From Anaeromyxobacter sp. (GTDB lineage Bacteria; Myxococcota; Myxococcia; Myxococcales; Anaeromyxobacteraceae): DNA of 8,851 nucleotides. Position 1 is the first letter of the stretch. Each line of letters starts with the position of its first letter. Positions 6,155 to 8,851 of the stretch are shown in pieces. The notes below the pieces were generated by a model that made no database searches, was not told where the DNA came from, and saw only the letters and a program-made list of their open reading frames with translations. The DNA lies in the NCBI GenBank assembly GCA_020028115.1, contig JAHWYA010000047.1:1-8851 (forward strand), given 5' to 3'. Position numbers and translations under genes: made by a program.

Positions 6155-6973
6155 CTACCGCCAGTCCTCGCGGAGCACGCCGGTGTCGGTCACGTCGAGC
6201 CGATCGCCCTCGAGCCGCCCGAGGAGGCGCAGGAGCCCGTCGAGGACCGTCACCGGGTGCGGAGGGCAGCCGGGCACGTACAGGTCCACGGGGACGCCGT
6301 GGAGGAGAGCGTCCACGCCGCCGTGGCACACGGGGCTCCCCGCGAATGGCCCGCCCGAGATCGCGCAGGCGCCGGCGGCGATCAGCAGCCGCGGCGCCGG
6401 GGTCGCCTCCCAGGTCTTCTCCAGCGCGACGCGCATGTTCGCGGAGACCGGTCCGGTGACGACGAGGCCGTCGGCGTGGCGCGGCGACGCGACGAACTGG
6501 ATCCCGAACCGGCCGAGGTCGAACTGGATGTTGCCGGCCGCGTTCAGCTCCGCCTCGCAGGCGTTGCACCCTCCCGCCGAGACCTGCCGGAGCCTCAGCG
6601 AGCGGCCGAAGACGCGGCGCATGCGCGCGTCGAGGGCGCGCGCGAGGAGGGGCACGTCCGCGGTCGCGACGAGCTCGTCCCGCGTCCGCATGGCGAGGCG
6701 GTAGTCGCGCGTGAAGCGGATCGCGCCCTCGGGGCAGGCCTCCGCGCACGCACCGCAGAACAGGCACGCGCCGGTGTCGATGCGGAGCGCGCCCGGCCCC
6801 GGATGCACCGCGTCCGTCGGGCAGACGCCGGCGCAGGTGTCGCAGGAGGCGGGGCAGCGCGTCGCGTCGAGCGCCGGGCGCCCGCGGAAGCGGTCGGGGA
6901 GCCGCACGGGCCCGTCCGGATACGCGATCGTCTGGCGTCCGAGACGCAGCCGGGTGAGCAGGACGTCGATCAC
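6155..6973 (-). CDS. fused ferredoxin + NuoB-like small subunit of a hydrogenase-related (Ehr-type) complex
   Basis: A 272-residue electron-transfer subunit on the cytoplasmic face of a membrane complex. The N-terminal half resembles HycF/HyfH ferredoxins with two [4Fe-4S] motifs: C40-x3-C44-x2-C47-x3-C51-P and C70-x2-C73-x2-C76-x3-C80-P. The C-terminal half is NuoB/HycG-like: GGCNACEAEL (C136, C139), VSANM, GACAISGG (C203), SPVCHGGVD and PGCPPHP (C236). These four cysteines would hold the proximal [4Fe-4S] cluster, and the CxxC spacing is that of hydrogenases, whereas complex I has adjacent cysteines. In E. coli hyf/hyc these are two separate genes; here they are one frame, in hyf order (H then I). 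The GTG start at 6971-6973 overlaps the large-subunit TGA by four bases (GTGA), indicating translational coupling. The frame is open further upstream, but only as a shadow of the large-subunit gene. It ends 10 bp from the convergent kinase. Confidence 0.9.
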   Translation of the reverse strand: MIDVLLTRLRLGRQTIAYPDGPVRLPDRFRGRPALDATRCPASCDTCAGVCPTDAVHPGPGALRIDTGACLFCGACAEACPEGAIRFTRDYRLAMRTRDELVATADVPLLARALDARMRRVFGRSLRLRQVSAGGCNACEAELNAAGNIQFDLGRFGIQFVASPRHADGLVVTGPVSANMRVALEKTWEATPAPRLLIAAGACAISGGPFAGSPVCHGGVDALLHGVPVDLYVPGCPPHPVTVLDGLLRLLGRLEGDRLDVTDTGVLREDWR

Positions 6974-8481
6974 AGGTCGTGCCCGCAGTACGAGAGGTTG
7001 AAGCTCTTGTTGCAGAGGGGGAAGTCGCTGATCTGCTGGCCGCGGACCGCGAGCTGGAGCCCCATCCAGTTGTGGAACGAGGGGTCGACGACCTTGTAGC
7101 GGGCGAACCGGCCGTCCGCGCCGGTCCGGATGACGTGGCAGATCTCGCCGCGCCAGCCCTCGACGAGGGAGACGACGATCGAGCTCGCGCGCGGTGGAGC
7201 GGGTGGCGCCCGGACCGGGCCCGGCGGGAGCGCGCGCAGCGCCGCCAGCACGAACGCGGCGCTCCGCTCCGCCTCGTCGAGCCGCACCCGCGCGCGCGCC
7301 GTGACGTCTCCCGAGAGCGCCAGGGCGACCGGGACGGGCGTCGTGTCGTACGGCGCGAAGGGGTGCGAGGCCCGGACGTCGAGGCTGAGCCCGCACGCGC
7401 GCGCGACCGGGCCCACGAGCCCGAGCTCGGCGGCGAGCGCCCGCGAGATGGTCCCCGTCCCGTCCGTGCGGTTCCGCACCGACGCGGCCCGGAAGAAGAG
7501 CCTCGCCGCCGCCCGGACGTGCTCCCACGCCTTCTCGAGCCGGTCGGAGAGGCGCAGGGCCGCGTCGTCCGGCAGGTCGTGCCGGACCCCGCCGGCGACG
7601 ACGAGGCCGCGCCCGAACCGGTTGCCGGAGAGCTCGGCGAGCGCGTTCAGGAAGTCCGCGCGGAGGGCGCCGCAGTAGCTCGCCGTCGGCAGGAACCCGA
7701 CGTCCGACGCGAGCGCCCCGAGGTCGCCCACGTGGTTCGCGAGCCGCTCGAGCTCGAGCGCGACCGCGCGCAGCGCCGCCGCGCGGGGCGGAGGCGGGCC
7801 GACGCCGGCGAGACCCTCGTGCGCCCGGGCGTAGGCGAGCGCGTGGCCGATGCCCGTGTCGCCCGCGATCGACTCGGCGACCGCGAGGGTGCGCGGCGTC
7901 GGGCCGCCCTCCAGCAGCCGCTCGACGCCGCGGTGCTGGTAGCCGAGGACGATCTCGAGGTGGAGGACGTTCTCTCCGTGGCACTGGAACCGGAAGTGGC
8001 CCGGCTCGATGATCCCGGCGTGGACGGGGCCGACCGCGACCTCGTGCACCTCCTCGCCCTCGACCGCGAAGAACGGGTGGTCGCCGGGGATCGTCATCGG
8101 CGCGCCGGCGCCCGCGCCGCCGGGAACGCGGGCGGGCTCGAAGCGGACCGCGCGCGGCCACGGGTGGCCGGCGACGCCGACATCGAGCTGCTCGACGAGC
8201 TCCCGCTCGAAGAGCTGGAGCGACGGGCACTCGGGCGCGAGCGAGGGCATGACGCCCTCGACCCGCGTCGAGAGGAGCCCGATGGTCCCGCGCGCGTCGT
8301 TCGCGATGGCGGCGGTGAGGATCACGCCCTCGTGCCACGCCTCCCCGAAGTACGCGGAGGCGCGGTGACCGGCGGTGACCGCGTCCGCGAGGATGCCCTG
8401 GAAGTCGTCGAGCGGGAGGCGCGGGACCGCGCCCGCGTCGGTCGCCTCGCCGCTCCGCACCTGGAGGACGCGTCCGGGCAC
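6970..8481 (-). CDS. NuoC+NuoD/HycE-like large subunit lacking the NiFe-site cysteines (Ehr-type)
   Basis: 503 residues. The N-terminal part (about 20-118) is NuoC-like, with FERELVEQLDVGVAGHPWPR (91-110) matching the ERE...GHP signature. From about 130 it is NuoD/HycE-like: VGPVHAGIIEPGHFRF (150-165), LGYQHRGVERLLEG (179-192), ESIAGDTGIGHALAYA (203-218), WRGEICHVI and the C-terminal NKSFNLSYCGHDL. In true [NiFe] hydrogenases the position of AGDT (206-209) is CGxC, and the C-terminus carries DPCxxC. Here the first pair is Ala and Thr, and the second motif reads NLSYC, with Ser for the first Cys. It therefore should not bind a Ni-Fe centre or make hydrogen, and fits the energy-converting hydrogenase-related (Ehr) group. 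The complex I tyrosine of the same loop also appears absent. The GTG start is set by GGGAGG 6 bases upstream and lies 2 bp after the preceding stop. Annotation as NADH dehydrogenase or hydrogenase would be misleading. Confidence 0.88.
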   Translation of the reverse strand: MPGRVLQVRSGEATDAGAVPRLPLDDFQGILADAVTAGHRASAYFGEAWHEGVILTAAIANDARGTIGLLSTRVEGVMPSLAPECPSLQLFERELVEQLDVGVAGHPWPRAVRFEPARVPGGAGAGAPMTIPGDHPFFAVEGEEVHEVAVGPVHAGIIEPGHFRFQCHGENVLHLEIVLGYQHRGVERLLEGGPTPRTLAVAESIAGDTGIGHALAYARAHEGLAGVGPPPPRAAALRAVALELERLANHVGDLGALASDVGFLPTASYCGALRADFLNALAELSGNRFGRGLVVAGGVRHDLPDDAALRLSDRLEKAWEHVRAAARLFFRAASVRNRTDGTGTISRALAAELGLVGPVARACGLSLDVRASHPFAPYDTTPVPVALALSGDVTARARVRLDEAERSAAFVLAALRALPPGPVRAPPAPPRASSIVVSLVEGWRGEICHVIRTGADGRFARYKVVDPSFHNWMGLQLAVRGQQISDFPLCNKSFNLSYCGHDL

Positions 8482-8483
8482 GG

Positions 8484-8851
8484 CTAGCCTCCCACCGCGG
8501 TAGCGGCCGCGTCGAAGAGCGCGAGGAGGGGGCGCGGCACCCACAGCCCGAGGGCGAGGACGCCGAGCATCAGCGCGAGGGGCGGCCACGCGGTCGAGGC
8601 GGCATCGGTGAAGCGCGCCTCCTTGCCCTCGTCGCCGGGGCTGCCCACCACCACCCGCAGCACCGTCGCGCCCATCGCCACGAAGATCGCGGCGAGGAGC
8701 ACGAGGTAGGCGGCGGCCACCCCGGAGCGGCCGGAGCGGAGCGCGCCCTGCAGGATCGCGAGCTCGCTGAAGAACGGCGCGAACGGCGGCGAGCCGGTGA
8801 CGGCGAGGAAGCCCGCCAGGAAGAGCGGGCCGGACACGGGGAGCCGGCGCG
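8484..8851 (-). CDS. HyfF/NuoL-type antiporter-like membrane subunit, C-terminal part (5' end outside window)
   Basis: The frame is open to the window edge and ends with TAG at 8484-8486, giving about 122 residues. A GTG at 8835-8837 could be read as a start, but the frame continues upstream (RRLP before it) and the match to the family does too, so this is a truncated view of a longer gene. The visible part has the hydrophobic segment GPLFLAGFLAVTG, then SPPFAPFFSE, a signature of antiporter-like subunits of complex I and group-4 hydrogenases, and two further membrane segments (about GVAAAYLVLLAAIFVAMGA and WPPLALMLGVLALGLWV). The short spacing to the large-subunit gene places it in the same operon, and the order F, then G, then fused H-I matches hyf. 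Its expected role is proton or sodium translocation across the inner membrane. HyfF is the closest guess; HyfB or NuoN types cannot be ruled out from this fragment. Confidence 0.8.
   Translation of the reverse strand, partial: RRLPVSGPLFLAGFLAVTGSPPFAPFFSELAILQGALRSGRSGVAAAYLVLLAAIFVAMGATVLRVVVGSPGDEGKEARFTDAASTAWPPLALMLGVLALGLWVPRPLLALFDAAATAVGG
8488..8493 (-). promoter_or_regulatory. ribosome binding site of the large-subunit gene, inside the end of the upstream gene
   Basis: GGGAGG on the minus strand lies 6 bases before the GTG at 8479-8481. It overlaps the last two sense codons of the upstream membrane-subunit gene, whose TAG stop (8484-8486) falls within the spacer. It decides the start of the large subunit and implies coupled translation. 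Confidence 0.7.

Noticed and set aside
6974..8338. Upstream in-frame extension of the ferredoxin-NuoB gene, which would make a 727-residue protein
   Set aside because: The extension runs inside the large-subunit gene in another frame and is Arg/Pro/Gly-rich without domains. The GTG at 6971-6973 with its four-base overlap is the natural start.
6970..8481. Calling the large subunit an active [NiFe] hydrogenase or formate hydrogenlyase subunit
   Set aside because: At least three of the four required cysteines are replaced, so neither activity is supported.
6979..8487. 502-codon plus-strand open frame opposite the large-subunit gene
   Set aside because: Composition-driven antisense frame; the minus strand has clear NuoC/NuoD motifs, a ribosome binding site and operon spacing.
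8484..8837. Complete small membrane protein starting at the GTG at 8835-8837
   Set aside because: The frame stays open to the window edge and the sequence matches the C-terminal part of a larger antiporter-like subunit, so it is a truncated gene, not a small one.
6155..8851. Calling the operon respiratory complex I (nuo)
   Set aside because: The small subunit has CxxC rather than the adjacent cysteines of NuoB, a ferredoxin is fused to it, and the NuoC-NuoD fusion and gene order match hyf/hyc instead.

Overview
The window is very GC-rich (strong G/C preference at third codon positions, GTG starts in several genes, long spurious open frames opposite real genes). Gene content and style suggest a myxobacterium or related former deltaproteobacterium, with Anaeromyxobacter the best guess. 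This is inferred from composition and gene families, not from a marker gene.

Layout, left to right. Positions 1-849 (+) hold the C-terminal part of an ABC-2-type membrane permease, cut by the window start. Its stop codon abuts the stop of a convergent Glu/Leu/Phe/Val dehydrogenase gene (850-2376, -). An intergenic region of about 245 bp, holding a promoter-like sequence and an inverted repeat, separates this from a divergent PLP-dependent class I/II aminotransferase (2622-3944, +). That gene is followed by a strong GC hairpin. Next come a 235-bp spacer with two CACGTG palindromes and a hybrid histidine kinase (4180-6144, +) with the order PocR sensor, PAS-like, HisKA, HATPase and receiver. 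The dehydrogenase and aminotransferase plausibly work together, since one interconverts glutamate and 2-oxoglutarate and the other uses that pair as amino donor and acceptor.

The right end (6155-8851, -) is the most interesting part. It is the 3' end of a tightly packed operon resembling the hyf/hyc group-4 [NiFe]-hydrogenase operons: an antiporter-like HyfF/NuoL-type membrane subunit (partial), a NuoC+NuoD (HycE-like) large subunit, and a single protein fusing a two-cluster ferredoxin (HycF/HyfH-like) to a NuoB-like small subunit (HycG/HyfI-like). The large subunit has lost at least three of the four cysteines that hold the Ni-Fe site, while the small subunit keeps its hydrogenase-type iron-sulfur ligands. 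The complex therefore looks like an energy-converting hydrogenase-related (Ehr) complex: a proton- or sodium-pumping relative of hydrogenase and complex I whose electron donor and acceptor are not known. Its remaining membrane subunits should lie just beyond the right edge.

No rRNA, tRNA, CRISPR array, insertion sequence or phage gene was seen. Apart from the two intergenic regions described, the window is almost entirely coding.
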